Assembly (NCBI GenBank): GCA_017443175.1
Contig: JAFSOZ010000003.1
Span: 62,001 to 126,000 of the forward strand
Origin: Bacteroidales bacterium
GTDB lineage: Bacteria > Bacteroidota > Bacteroidia > Bacteroidales > WCHB1-69
Direction: 5' to 3'
Length of the DNA: 64,000 nt
Below, piece after piece: positions 25,304 through 34,670 of this stretch. A program made the translations under genes and the position numbers. Under the pieces are notes generated by a model, which saw only the letters and a list, made by a program, of their open reading frames with translations, did no database searches and was not told the origin of the DNA. Position 1 is the first letter of the stretch. The number at the start of each line of letters is the position of its first letter.

Positions 25304-25837
25304 ATGGTAATCTTGTTCAATAAGCCATACGGTGTGCTGAGTCAATTTACACCCGAGGCTGGTCATCGCGCCCTCAACGAGTTCGGCTTTCCTTCCGGAG
25401 TGTATGCTGCCGGGCGGTTGGACCATGACAGTGAGGGCGCCTTGCTTCTGACGGACGACGGAAGGCTGATCAAGCGGCTGCTGGACCCGAAGAACGCTCA
25501 TCCACGCACCTATCTCGCTCAAGTTGACGGCGAGATTACCGATGAGGCCTTGCTGAAGCTGTCCAAAGGTGTCGTCATCAAAGGATACCGCACGCGGCCC
25601 TGCAAGGCGGAGAGGGCACTGCCACCGGAGGACCTCTGGGAGCGCTTGCCACCCATTCGCTATCGTGCCAACATCCCTACCAGTTGGATTCGCCTTACCC
25701 TCACCGAAGGCAAGAACCGCCAAGTGCGCCACATGACCGCAGCGGTGGGTTTCCCAACCTTACGGCTTATTCGTGTGCAAATCGGCGATATCAGTTTAGG
25801 CTCACTCCAGCCAGGAGAGTGGAGAGTTGTTCAATGA
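25304..25837 (+). CDS. 23S rRNA pseudouridine synthase, RluE/RsuA family
   Basis: A 177-residue pseudouridine synthase with catalytic Asp40 in A-G-R-L-D-H-D-S-E-G and the C-terminal R-x-V-R-H-M-T-A-A-V-G motif. It lacks an N-terminal S4 domain, as is typical of the short RluE type that modifies U2457 of 23S rRNA in E. coli. The target base is inferred from family. It ends 33 bases before the converging stop of the M14 peptidase gene. Confidence 0.88.
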   Translation: MVILFNKPYGVLSQFTPEAGHRALNEFGFPSGVYAAGRLDHDSEGALLLTDDGRLIKRLLDPKNAHPRTYLAQVDGEITDEALLKLSKGVVIKGYRTRPCKAERALPPEDLWERLPPIRYRANIPTSWIRLTLTEGKNRQVRHMTAAVGFPTLRLIRVQIGDISLGSLQPGEWRVVQ

Positions 25838-25870
25838 GGGCTGGCAATTGCCCACCATCTTTCGTTTCAT

Positions 25871-28800
25871 TTACTTGCCATCCATCTTCACGAACTTCGC
25901 CCCACGCCAACGACCGTTTGCACACTCTACGCGCAGGAAATAGCTCCCGGGCTTCAATATCGAGACATCCAGAACCGCCGGAGCGGAAGCCCGATTTGTC
26001 AACACCTGCTTTCCACTGGCATCATAGACCGATACTGCGAAAATATCTTCACCACCCGTTTCCACGCTCAAATAATCTCCTGTGGGATTCGGATAAACCT
26101 TCAATTCGGAATATCCATTGTATTCGGAAACAGAAGTGTTACTGAGAACATACACCGTCACGGCGACACGGGGGCTCACGCACAAGAGCGTGTCGTCCTG
26201 ATAGTGCTCTTCCAGATAATAGGTAGTCGTGTCGAAAAGCACCGGCGTGGTGTAGAAATCACCTACGGCTATTGGCTGCGACGCAGTGTCGGAATCGTAC
26301 CAAAACACCTCGTTTTGCGCCAAGGCGACTATGGTCGTCTGCATCCCCGGCAAGATATATTGGTCGAAGGCCACGGGCTCAACAGCCTGCGGCTGGAGCT
26401 CCACATCGTGCCGCACACCCACACCCGGACGGGTGGTGACCGTGAAAGTGGCCGTTTGATAACAGGGAGCAGAAACCTCCACCGTGTAGGTGCCTGCCAT
26501 AATCGGACGATGATAAACCCCTAACGGCAGATGAGAAAAGACTTCGGAGTGAAATTTGTCGTGGTTGAGAACCTTAATCATGGCTTCAACGGGCTCCCCT
26601 GTAGTTGCATCGGCAACCGTGCCCCAGAAACCATAGCTGCACTCCATCGCGTAACTCAGCAGTGCATCCTTGCTCTTGTCCCAGTAGGTAGGCAACAACA
26701 AAGTGTCCGTAATCACCGGTATGTAGCTCATCTCTATGGTCACCTCACGGCAACGCTGGTAGTAGGTCATATAATCCTGCCGACCGCCAACAAGCGGGCT
26801 CCAGTCGGCCCCTTCGATGACCGAACGGCCGCGGTAATCGCCATAGAGATAGGCGGTATCCTGCGCTTGACACAGCGAGGCATAGTTTTGGCCTGTGTAG
26901 CGGAACCAGTCGGCATCGGCATGGGCGCGCTGTGCGGTCGTCCAGGCATCCCACGGGTAGTTCACAATCTCGGCACCACAATGGAAATTAACCGACATCA
27001 CGAAATGTATCGGCGTGACCCAGTCGATGATGGCTTGCGTCTCAGGTTGTATGTTAGCTTCGCCCTCCAATCCAGGCAGGTAGGGATAGTTGCGGTTTAG
27101 TTGCACATCGTTATAGTTATGGTAGATAGAATGGACCCCATCTTTCAAGATCAGGTCGTTGGTTAGATAATAGGTCCCGTCGGGATTCTCAAGCGGGCAG
27201 ATGTACAGATCAACACTGTCTAGCAGTCTCTGAACGGCAGTGTCGGTTGTCGCATTGTTCAAAATATAGTCAGCCAGACGCAGCACCATGTAATAGCACA
27301 CCGTTTCCCACCCATGCATCGTTGACGAATAGAGGAAGGCAGGTTTCGTGGTAGTTTGTCCCAGCGTGCTGCTGATGTGAATGGCGAAGATGGAGTGATG
27401 CAAATCGGGATGCGGCGTATCCTCCAAGATGGTGTCTATCTGGCAAAGATTCGGGAAAGAATCCTGGAAATACTGCAAGAGTTGGGTATAAACCTCGTAT
27501 GTCGGGTATTTGTTCCATCTCAGCATCTCCTCCAGCGTGTTGGCCATGTGGCTGTCGCTGACATCTTTGCTCATGGACGACAATTCATTAGTCACGTCAT
27601 CCCTTTCTTCCGATATGACCGCTGGCATCGCCGCGGAATTGAGATAGACGCACACAGTGTCGGAATGTGCCGACTCCACTCCGCCACAGATATAGGTTAT
27701 CGAATAACAATGCTCTCCTTGAGTGGCGTTACGGTCAACATACACCGAGTCGGTCACTTCTGAGGCAATCAGCATCCCGTCGCGATATATATTACAAGGG
27801 TGTCCGCTCGTCCTTCGGCCGCGTATGGCGAGGTCATCCAGGCAAAACATATATTGGTCGTGCGATACGCAGTGCACCGCCACATATTTGGCAGCCGCAG
27901 GCACCATAAAGGAATATTCAGTCCATTCGGGAATTGTTGTCACAGGACCACTGTGCAAAGGAATGAAACTGCTGGCATTCGTGTCCGTTATCGAATATGC
28001 CGCCACGAATTTCTCGTTCGGAAACCGGTCGGCAAAACTACGGGCGAAAAACGAGAAGGTGAAAGGTTCGGAAAAGTTCAGTTCCGGGCTTATGATCCAG
28101 TCGTCGTTGTCCATGTCCGAATGGAAAGGACTCCCGAAAAACCGGTGCCCGGAATGTGCCATGGTGTTATATTGGTTCCCAACGAGGAGATAATCGTCCA
28201 ACACAACAAAGGCCATAGGCGAGCCCGCGTTGGGGAAACTTAAAACGCCGAAAGGGGCCGTTGGTGCCCCGTCGCCGTCGATATAATGCCATCCCAATGT
28301 TCCGGGTGAATTGACAGCTCCGTATGGATGTCCTTCCACATCATCAAAAAGCAGGATTTCTTCGGCATGGTAGGCGCTACCCCACGAGAGTGTCACTTCG
28401 TTTCCGCTAACCGTGGCTTGCAGCGTCTCCGGTGTCTCGCATGAATCCTGTTGCCATTGTGCTATGATGCCTTCAGGCAGATGTATGTCGTCAATCCAGA
28501 CGCAATCCGATCCTTTGCTTTTCGTCTGGTTCTTTGTATAGCAGAACTTCAGCACATGGTAACCCGAGCTGATGGGGCATTGGAACTCGCTCCACTCCAC
28601 ATATCCTGCCAGCGAGTCGCGAAGCTCCCCGTCCAGCCAAAAGAGAAACCCGCCGCTGCCTTCAGCCGAGAAAACCCTACGAAAATACGAAAGAGTACCG
28701 CTCTCCGTCAGATAGACTCCCAGCTCCATCACCGACTGCGTGTTCAGCGTGTAGTAGTTCCCGCTTCGGGCACAATATCTGCCGCTATGCGCGCCCTCGC

Positions 28801-28975
28801 TCGTGATTTCCCAACGGTACTGCGAACCGGGACGTTCCCATGAAAGGGAGGAAAAATCTCCGGATTCCCAGTCCTCCGCAATCGGATGCGAGACCACCTG
28901 TCCCGACAACGGCAACGCCAAAACAACCAAAATACAAACTATGAAATTCTTTATTCTCATAACACCATTGGACAT
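25871..28975 (-). CDS. secreted M14 zinc carboxypeptidase with T9SS sorting domain
   Basis: A 1034-residue exported protease. Signal peptide at 1-25; two cleaved-adhesin/jelly-roll domains (about 30-140 and 205-385, ending in I-R-G); then a peptidase M14 domain with zinc ligands H-G-W-E near 555-558 and N-F-H near 662-664, and general base E-M-S near 748. A carboxypeptidase regulatory-like domain starts near 783 and a type A sorting domain (L-K-V-Y-P-N-P-T-G) near 958. The architecture resembles Porphyromonas CPG70, which trims C-terminal Lys/Arg. Product should be surface-anchored by T9SS. Monocistronic. Confidence 0.9.
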   Translation of the reverse strand: MSNGVMRIKNFIVCILVVLALPLSGQVVSHPIAEDWESGDFSSLSWERPGSQYRWEITSEGAHSGRYCARSGNYYTLNTQSVMELGVYLTESGTLSYFRRVFSAEGSGGFLFWLDGELRDSLAGYVEWSEFQCPISSGYHVLKFCYTKNQTKSKGSDCVWIDDIHLPEGIIAQWQQDSCETPETLQATVSGNEVTLSWGSAYHAEEILLFDDVEGHPYGAVNSPGTLGWHYIDGDGAPTAPFGVLSFPNAGSPMAFVVLDDYLLVGNQYNTMAHSGHRFFGSPFHSDMDNDDWIISPELNFSEPFTFSFFARSFADRFPNEKFVAAYSITDTNASSFIPLHSGPVTTIPEWTEYSFMVPAAAKYVAVHCVSHDQYMFCLDDLAIRGRRTSGHPCNIYRDGMLIASEVTDSVYVDRNATQGEHCYSITYICGGVESAHSDTVCVYLNSAAMPAVISEERDDVTNELSSMSKDVSDSHMANTLEEMLRWNKYPTYEVYTQLLQYFQDSFPNLCQIDTILEDTPHPDLHHSIFAIHISSTLGQTTTKPAFLYSSTMHGWETVCYYMVLRLADYILNNATTDTAVQRLLDSVDLYICPLENPDGTYYLTNDLILKDGVHSIYHNYNDVQLNRNYPYLPGLEGEANIQPETQAIIDWVTPIHFVMSVNFHCGAEIVNYPWDAWTTAQRAHADADWFRYTGQNYASLCQAQDTAYLYGDYRGRSVIEGADWSPLVGGRQDYMTYYQRCREVTIEMSYIPVITDTLLLPTYWDKSKDALLSYAMECSYGFWGTVADATTGEPVEAMIKVLNHDKFHSEVFSHLPLGVYHRPIMAGTYTVEVSAPCYQTATFTVTTRPGVGVRHDVELQPQAVEPVAFDQYILPGMQTTIVALAQNEVFWYDSDTASQPIAVGDFYTTPVLFDTTTYYLEEHYQDDTLLCVSPRVAVTVYVLSNTSVSEYNGYSELKVYPNPTGDYLSVETGGEDIFAVSVYDASGKQVLTNRASAPAVLDVSILKPGSYFLRVECANGRWRGAKFVKMDGK

Positions 28976-29072
28976 TGATTTAACCCATTCAGAAAATCAG
29001 AGGCAAATGTACATAAATATATTTTTACGCGCAAAAAAATATCTTCAAAAAAAACGGGAAAACATTTTTTAC

Positions 29073-29080
29073 TATCTTCG
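29073..29080 (+). promoter_or_regulatory. -7-like box upstream of the FISUMP gene
   Basis: TATCTTCG after a T-run, one base off the TAnnTTTG consensus and nearly identical in context to the gatE promoter (TTTTTTACTATCTT-CGACTTG style). It leaves a leader of about 180 bases in which I see no gene. Confidence 0.45.
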
Positions 29081-29258
29081 CGACTTGAATATACGACTCC
29101 TGCTGACATCGATGACAATGCCCTATGTTCGGTGAAGAGGGACTGGTGTTGAGTTCCACCGATGTGCACGACTACGGCGCATACATACAAAGACAGAATC
29201 TGCCGGGCTGATTTTTAAGTTTAAGTGAAAGATAAATTCAAACTGATCAAAACAACAT

Positions 29259-30680
29259 ATGAAGAAAATTGCTTTTTTAATGATGTTGACCCTTTTCGTG
29301 GCACTTCCCTCTAAGCCCCAATCAGTGAAATGTTCCTTTTCAGGGCAAGACCACAACGGACATTATCTGCGTCTTGACGGCGTGACTGTCACAAACATCA
29401 CGCAAGGATGGCAGGTTGCTCTGTCTTATCCCGACACAGTGCTTGAATTTCGTGGCGTAACGGGCATTGAAGATTATTGCGACTATGACGGATTAACACT
29501 CTTCCAGAATGTTCCGAATCCCTTTTCGGGGGTGACTGATGTCATGATTCAGGTGGCAGCACCAGGGGAAACACAAATCGAAGTCTTTGATTTGAACGGA
29601 CATCTGGTCGCGAATTGCACACAATTCCTTCTCCCTGGGAGGCATCGCTTTGTTGTGGAACTTTCGTTGCCGCAAACCTACATACTGACAGTCCAAAGTT
29701 CCGGGCACAAGCAGTCGATAAAGATGATAAACAAGGGTACACATCAAGGGAACAATATAGTTTATGCTGGAAAGTCTTCGGCGGAAATGCCTGTGTTGAA
29801 ACTTGAGACCGAAAACCCCTTCTCTCTCCTCGACAGTGTCAGTATCGTGGGGGCCGCCACAATTAACGGTGTGCCGATGGAGAGCGACCCTGTTTCGGGA
29901 GTATTCATTTTCCTGCCTTTCAACCATCAGGTCTTCATGGAATCCCATACGGCACAGTTCACGCTGCTCTTTCATGATATTATAGGTAACGATACAGTTT
30001 CTTATGGACATCCATGCATAGACTTGCCTTCAGTGGTGGATGTAGATGGGAATGTTTATAACACCGTGCAAATCGGCACCCAGTGTTGGATGAAAGAGAA
30101 TCTGCGCACGACACACTACGCTGACGGAACGTTGATACCATTAGCAGGGTCGACTAGTACTATTAGTGAAATAATGCCATATCGCTACTGTCCGAACGGG
30201 GATGCGTCCAATGTATTGACCATGGGATTCCTTTATAACTGGAATTCAGTGATGCACAATTCACCATCAAGCCCATTGGTTCCGAGCGGAGTGCAAGGGA
30301 TATGTCCAGACGGGTGGCATGTGCCGAGCCATGGGGAATGGTCACAGCTGATTAATTACGTGGGTGGTCAGAGCGAATTGACGTGCGGGAACGTCTATCA
30401 GATTCCGAAGTCGTTGGCAAGTGATGTATATTATACGTGCATGTCCCATTGGTGCGACCAAGTGGCTCTGAATGCCACAGGTTTTTCCGCTATACCAGCA
30501 GGTTATATCAAGAATATTGGCTTTGAATTTTTCGGTGAAACGGCTGCCTTTTGGAGTTGTACGGAGAGCGACGCACACCATGCGTATAATTTCGACCTCT
30601 TTTGTGGAAATATGGATGTCAATCAATACGCTGACAATTATAAATTGGGCGGATGGTCGGTACGGTGTCTGAAAGACTAG
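29259..30680 (+). CDS. secreted FISUMP-domain protein with an internal T9SS-sorting-like domain
   Basis: A 473-residue protein. Signal peptide at 1-20; a domain resembling a T9SS sorting domain at about 82-150 (F-Q-N-V-P-N-P-F-S-G...I-E-V-F-D-L-N-G) which is internal; then, from about 258 to the end, a Fibrobacter-paralogous (FISUMP) domain: V-V-D-V-D-G-N-V-Y-N-T-V-Q-I-G-T-Q-C-W-M-K-E-N-L, then G-W-H-V-P, and the end G-G-W-S-V-R-C-L-K-D. FISUMP proteins are surface proteins of unknown function related to lectin-like folds. The buried P-N-P domain cannot act as a C-terminal signal and may be structural. Confidence in domain names is good, in role poor. Confidence 0.85.
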   Translation: MKKIAFLMMLTLFVALPSKPQSVKCSFSGQDHNGHYLRLDGVTVTNITQGWQVALSYPDTVLEFRGVTGIEDYCDYDGLTLFQNVPNPFSGVTDVMIQVAAPGETQIEVFDLNGHLVANCTQFLLPGRHRFVVELSLPQTYILTVQSSGHKQSIKMINKGTHQGNNIVYAGKSSAEMPVLKLETENPFSLLDSVSIVGAATINGVPMESDPVSGVFIFLPFNHQVFMESHTAQFTLLFHDIIGNDTVSYGHPCIDLPSVVDVDGNVYNTVQIGTQCWMKENLRTTHYADGTLIPLAGSTSTISEIMPYRYCPNGDASNVLTMGFLYNWNSVMHNSPSSPLVPSGVQGICPDGWHVPSHGEWSQLINYVGGQSELTCGNVYQIPKSLASDVYYTCMSHWCDQVALNATGFSAIPAGYIKNIGFEFFGETAAFWSCTESDAHHAYNFDLFCGNMDVNQYADNYKLGGWSVRCLKD

Positions 30681-30837
30681 TCAGGATGTCTCCTCACGGG
30701 CAAGTCCGAATCACCTGTCGGATAAATTTCCCATATACGTAGGATCCTGATGTTGCAATAACACATCTTATACACTTATGGAAAAAGCGTTTTTTTCTAT
30801 TGAACTTTTTTTTTAAATTTCCAAAATAGTTTTTTAC

Positions 30838-30845
30838 TATCTTTG
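30838..30845 (+). promoter_or_regulatory. -7 box of the gatE-gatD operon
   Basis: TATCTTTG followed by CGACTTG, a perfect TAnnTTTG element 65 bases before the gatE ATG. A native-looking host promoter in front of archaeal-type genes argues that the pair is expressed and long settled. Confidence 0.7.
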
Positions 30846-30910
30846 CGACTTGTTTTTACGCGCCCAAATCTTGGGGGCGTGGGGAAAGTAAACAGTAAAC
30901 TACAAACGAT

Positions 30911-32860
30911 ATGCAAACCATCAATCCTCAGGAAAATTACGAGAAAAGCCGCAAGGCCATCGGCTATGTTGACCGCAAGCAGGCCACCCAGGCCGACTAC
31001 GACCGCATCGGGTTCATGTCGGGGCTGGAGGTCCACCAGCAACTGGCCACCAAAGAGAAACTCTTCTGCCGCTGTCCCGCCGGCATCTTCCAGAAACCCG
31101 ACGAATACGACGCGGAACTGCTGCGCCACATGCGCCCCACCCTCTCCGAGATGGGCGAGTACGACGGCACCGCGCTCATGGAGTTCAAGACCCGCAAGAA
31201 CATTGTCTATCGCATCGCGCACCGCACCGCCTGTACATACGAGGTGGACGACACTCCGCCGTTTCCCATCAATCCTGAGGCCCTGCAGTACGCTCTTGAA
31301 ATAGCCCTCGCTTCCAAACTGAAAATCGTGGGCGAGGTGCACATCACCCGCAAACAGTACCTCGACGGTTCCATCCCGACCGGTTTCCAGCGTACCGCCA
31401 TTTTGGGTATCGACGGCGAGATCCAACTGAAGAACAAGAAGGTGCGCCTCATCCAGCTCAGTGTGGAGGAGGATGCCTGCCGCGAGGTGTCCGACATCGG
31501 CCACACGCGCGTCTATCGCACCGACCGTCTGGGTATGCCGCTTATCGAAACCGTGACCTACCCTGAGATGGTGAACCCCGATGAGGTGGAAGAGGCCTGT
31601 AACTACATCCGTTTCCTGAACCGAAGCACGGGTCGTGTGCGCACGGGCATCGGCGCGGGCCGCGAGGATGTGAACGTAAGCTGCACCGGCGGCACCCGAA
31701 TCGAGGTGAAGGGCGTGGCCCACACCAAATGGATTCCGGAAGTCACTCACGTGGAGTGCTTCCGCCAGTGGGCTCTGCTCGCCATCCGCGAGCAACTGAA
31801 AGCCCGCATCAGCAAAGAGAATTGGAAAATGAACTATACGGAACTGGATCCTAAACAGTTCCACTTCTATTTCGACCCCATCACCGACGCCATCAAGCGC
31901 GGAGAGAAAGTCTATGCCGTCAACCTGCCGCAATTCGCAGGCCTGCTGTCGCACTTCACCCAGCCCGGACATCCGTTCTACAGCGAGTTCGCCGACAGAT
32001 TGAAAGTCATCGCCTGCTTGGAACGCCCGAACATGGCCACCAGCGAGGATCTGGAGGATGTGGTGAGCCGCAGCGTGTTCGAGAAGGCTGCCAAAGCGCT
32101 GAACGCCGGCGACAACGACGCACAAATCATCTTCTGGGCTCCGGAGGACGATGTGAAGACCGCCTTGGAGGTGATTGAGGAGCGCGCGTTGATGGCCTTC
32201 GACGGTGTCCCGCAAGAGACCCGCAAGGCCCTGCCCGACGGCACCACCATCTTCGAGCGCGTGCTGCCCGGCGCCGACCGTATGTATCCCGACACCGATT
32301 CAGCCCCAATCCCGTTGACCAACGACTACATCGAGGAACTTCGCAAGAACATCCCCGACGCCGTCTCCGACCGCTATGCACAAATGGTGGAATGGGGTGT
32401 GCCGCAGGATTGCTTCAAATACATCTTCACGCACAACTTCTTCCCGCTTATCAAGAAGATAACGGACGAACTCGGCTATTGCCCCAAATACGCAGGCACT
32501 TTCTTCGGCCATCGCCTCAAACATCTGCACGGCCAGTATGGCATGATACCGTTCTGCACCTGCCGGATCTTCGACCTGTTCGCATTCCTGAAACAAGAAG
32601 GTCTCGACAAAGCTATCGCCTACGACCTGCTCAAGCTGATGTTCGAGCATCCGAAGGCTGATTTTGCGGAGTTGCTGGCACTCACCGGCTACCAGAAGAT
32701 GACCAAAGCGGAAATTGAAGAGCAATTGAAAGCCGCAGCCGTCACCTTCAAACCTCGCCGCAAGCGTACTAACGAGAATGACAAGCGCAATAGCATTATA
32801 GGCCATGTTCGTGTTATAGCTATAGGCAATCTTCCTTTTACCGAATTAACAACCAAGTAA
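30911..32860 (+). CDS. gatE: Glu-tRNA(Gln) amidotransferase subunit E, archaeal type
   Basis: A 649-residue GatE, the tRNA-binding and Glu-tRNA-activating subunit of the GatDE enzyme that converts Glu-tRNA(Gln) to Gln-tRNA(Gln). It has the GatB-like cradle start (I-G-F-M-S-G-L-E-V-H-Q-Q-L at 33-45), the archaeal-specific features that separate GatE from GatB (F-C-R-C-P-A-G near 51-58; E-F-K-T-R-K-N near 95-101), an inserted GAD/AspRS-like region in the middle, and a YqeY-like tail. Bacterial GatB is about 470-500 residues, so the length also fits GatE. It is followed by gatD; gatA and gatC are absent. Frame is intact throughout. Confidence 0.92.
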   Translation: MQTINPQENYEKSRKAIGYVDRKQATQADYDRIGFMSGLEVHQQLATKEKLFCRCPAGIFQKPDEYDAELLRHMRPTLSEMGEYDGTALMEFKTRKNIVYRIAHRTACTYEVDDTPPFPINPEALQYALEIALASKLKIVGEVHITRKQYLDGSIPTGFQRTAILGIDGEIQLKNKKVRLIQLSVEEDACREVSDIGHTRVYRTDRLGMPLIETVTYPEMVNPDEVEEACNYIRFLNRSTGRVRTGIGAGREDVNVSCTGGTRIEVKGVAHTKWIPEVTHVECFRQWALLAIREQLKARISKENWKMNYTELDPKQFHFYFDPITDAIKRGEKVYAVNLPQFAGLLSHFTQPGHPFYSEFADRLKVIACLERPNMATSEDLEDVVSRSVFEKAAKALNAGDNDAQIIFWAPEDDVKTALEVIEERALMAFDGVPQETRKALPDGTTIFERVLPGADRMYPDTDSAPIPLTNDYIEELRKNIPDAVSDRYAQMVEWGVPQDCFKYIFTHNFFPLIKKITDELGYCPKYAGTFFGHRLKHLHGQYGMIPFCTCRIFDLFAFLKQEGLDKAIAYDLLKLMFEHPKADFAELLALTGYQKMTKAEIEEQLKAAAVTFKPRRKRTNENDKRNSIIGHVRVIAIGNLPFTELTTK

Positions 32861-32863
32861 TTT

Positions 32864-32896
32864 ACTGATCACTGTTCACTGATCACTAATCACTGT
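32864..32896. repeat. degenerate word repeat before gatD
   Basis: Four near-copies of ACTGATCACTG / TTCACTGATCACTAATCACTG fill the spacer between the gatE stop and gatD start. Confidence 0.6.
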
Positions 32897-32900
32897 AATT

Positions 32901-34382
32901 ATGGAAAATAACGACAAAGTAACATTCCAAGGATATAAAGGACGGGCATTGGAAATGCTCAAAAAACATGACGTTCACGTGTGGGACAAAGCCGAGGTGG
33001 AGACCACCCGCGGACACTTTTCGGGCAAGATTCTGCCCCGCGCCGAGAACACCGACGACATCCACATCGTGATGAAGGTGGCCACGGGCTACAACATCGG
33101 CATCGACATTGAGACAATCACTGACATGAAGGGCGAGCGCGACCCACAGCCCGTGTTCAAGATTCCGGAGAAGGAGTTCCCCTACACACCGGGATTGCCG
33201 CATGTAAAATTGTTGGGTACTGGCGGAACCATCGCCTCCCGGTTGGACTACCGCACCGGAGCCGTGATTCCGGCATTCTCGCCTGGCGAGCTGTATGGTG
33301 CCGTGCCCGAACTGGCCGACATCTGCAACCTGGAGACCGAGAAGGTCTTCGCCGTCTTCTCCGAGAACATGTCGCCTGTGGAGTACAAGGCTCTGGCCAA
33401 CAAGATTGGCGATGAAATCAAGAAAGGCATTGAGGGCATTGTGATTGGCCACGGCACGGACACCTTGGCGCACACCGCCACCGCGTTGACCTACATGTGC
33501 CAGAACCTGCCCATGCCGGTGGTGCTGGTCGGCTCGCAGAGAAGTTCCGACCGTCCGAGTTCCGACGCGGCGCTGAACCTCATGCACGCCATGACCGCTG
33601 CCGGGCACGGCGACATTGCCGAGGTGATGGTCTGCATGTTCGGACCCACCAGCGACGACTACGGTTTCCTGCACCGGGGCACGCGCGTGCGCAAAATGCA
33701 CAGCTCCTACCGCTCCACCTTCCGCACCATCGGCGACACACCGTTAGCCACGGTCAACCGCAAAGACGGTGTTCAGCCCATCAAGGAGGTCTATAACCAC
33801 CGCCGCCACGGTGAGCAGCACCGCCAGGTGGAGGTCATTACCAACTACGAGGACTACAAGAAGAGCATCGCCAAGAACGACCCCAACGTCACGCGCATTG
33901 TGCCCACCTTCGACGACCGTGTGGCCATCCTGTACTACTATCCGGGCATGAAACCCGATGTATTGGACGCATTGATTGACAACGGTTACAAGGGCATTGT
34001 GTGGGACGGCACCGGCCTCGGCCACGTCAACAAGGGCATGTTCGACGCCATACAGCGCGCCACCGACGCTGGCGTGCACCAGTACATGAGCGTGCAGACC
34101 ATCTGGGGTTACACCCACATGTTCGTCTATGACACCGGTCGTGACATGATGGCGCGCGGCATCATCCCCGCCGACAACATGCTGGCGGAGAGTTCCTACA
34201 TCAAACTCGGTTGGGCGTTAGGTCTTACCAAGGACAGCGGTCAAAAGCGGGAGGATGTGAAGAAGCTGATGCTCACCCCCATCAACGACGAAATCACCAA
34301 GCGCGAGCCCTACGACGGCTACCTCGTCTACCAAGGCGGCGTGCCGGAGGTGGAGGAGTTTGTGAAGAAGGTGAGGAAATAG
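32901..34382 (+). CDS. gatD: Glu-tRNA(Gln) amidotransferase subunit D, archaeal type
   Basis: A 493-residue GatD: an N-terminal SH3-like domain (about residues 1-90) and an asparaginase-like amidase domain that supplies ammonia from glutamine or asparagine. Catalytic motifs are intact: G-T-G-G-T-I-A-S (catalytic Thr110), G-H-G-T-D-T (Thr186, Asp187) and the Lys in R-V-R-K-M-H. The strongly GatD-specific S-Q-R-S-S-D-R-P-S-S-D-A-A at 212-224 separates it from L-asparaginases, which are about 330 residues and lack the extra domain. It lies 40 bases after gatE in one operon. Confidence 0.93.
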   Translation: MENNDKVTFQGYKGRALEMLKKHDVHVWDKAEVETTRGHFSGKILPRAENTDDIHIVMKVATGYNIGIDIETITDMKGERDPQPVFKIPEKEFPYTPGLPHVKLLGTGGTIASRLDYRTGAVIPAFSPGELYGAVPELADICNLETEKVFAVFSENMSPVEYKALANKIGDEIKKGIEGIVIGHGTDTLAHTATALTYMCQNLPMPVVLVGSQRSSDRPSSDAALNLMHAMTAAGHGDIAEVMVCMFGPTSDDYGFLHRGTRVRKMHSSYRSTFRTIGDTPLATVNRKDGVQPIKEVYNHRRHGEQHRQVEVITNYEDYKKSIAKNDPNVTRIVPTFDDRVAILYYYPGMKPDVLDALIDNGYKGIVWDGTGLGHVNKGMFDAIQRATDAGVHQYMSVQTIWGYTHMFVYDTGRDMMARGIIPADNMLAESSYIKLGWALGLTKDSGQKREDVKKLMLTPINDEITKREPYDGYLVYQGGVPEVEEFVKKVRK

Positions 34383-34399
34383 ACCGGAGATTTAAGACT

Positions 34400-34427
34400 A
34401 TAGGGCCGCGGCATGCCGCGGCCCTAT
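34400..34427. repeat. 28-bp perfect palindrome after gatD, copy 4
   Basis: Half-site ATAGGGCCGCGGCA with its exact reverse complement and no loop, followed by TTATTT. The TAGGG-C-GCGG pattern resembles the other palindromes at 11951 and 17664 but with a GCATGC centre. It could double as a terminator for gatED, although the T-run is short. Confidence 0.7.
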
Positions 34428-34542
34428 TTATTTGGCGCGCCGCTTGGCAGTCGGCGAATTGGACATCAGCCAATCCAAGACTGTTCACAACCCCTGTTGA
34501 GAATATTTTTTCTTCCTGATACCGAGCATATTATAAAAAATG

Positions 34543-34550
34543 TATATTTG
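34543..34550 (+). promoter_or_regulatory. -7 box of the rplC ribosomal block
   Basis: TATATTTG followed by CAGG, a perfect TAnnTTTG element. It leaves a leader of about 115 bases before rplC, in which rpsJ would normally be found; no rpsJ can be seen. The leader has a partial dyad CATTTTCATTTCGAGAATG, perhaps a binding site for autogenous control by L4. Confidence 0.6.
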
Positions 34551-34670
34551 CAGGCTCGAATTTTAAACCGCAAAGTGTTGATAACATTTTCATTTCGAGA
34601 ATGTTATAACAAAAGGATGGTTTGACTTCGACGCGTAAAAGACACTAAATTTTTTATAAATCAATTAAAA

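Noticed and set aside
32901..34382. ordinary L-asparaginase
   Set aside because: The N-terminal SH3-like domain, GatD-specific DRPSSDAA motif, length and linkage to gatE all point to GatD.
34383..34670. a hidden rpsJ before rplC
   Set aside because: About 100 codons would be needed; the gap has a palindrome, a promoter and an AT-rich leader and no frame with S10 motifs.
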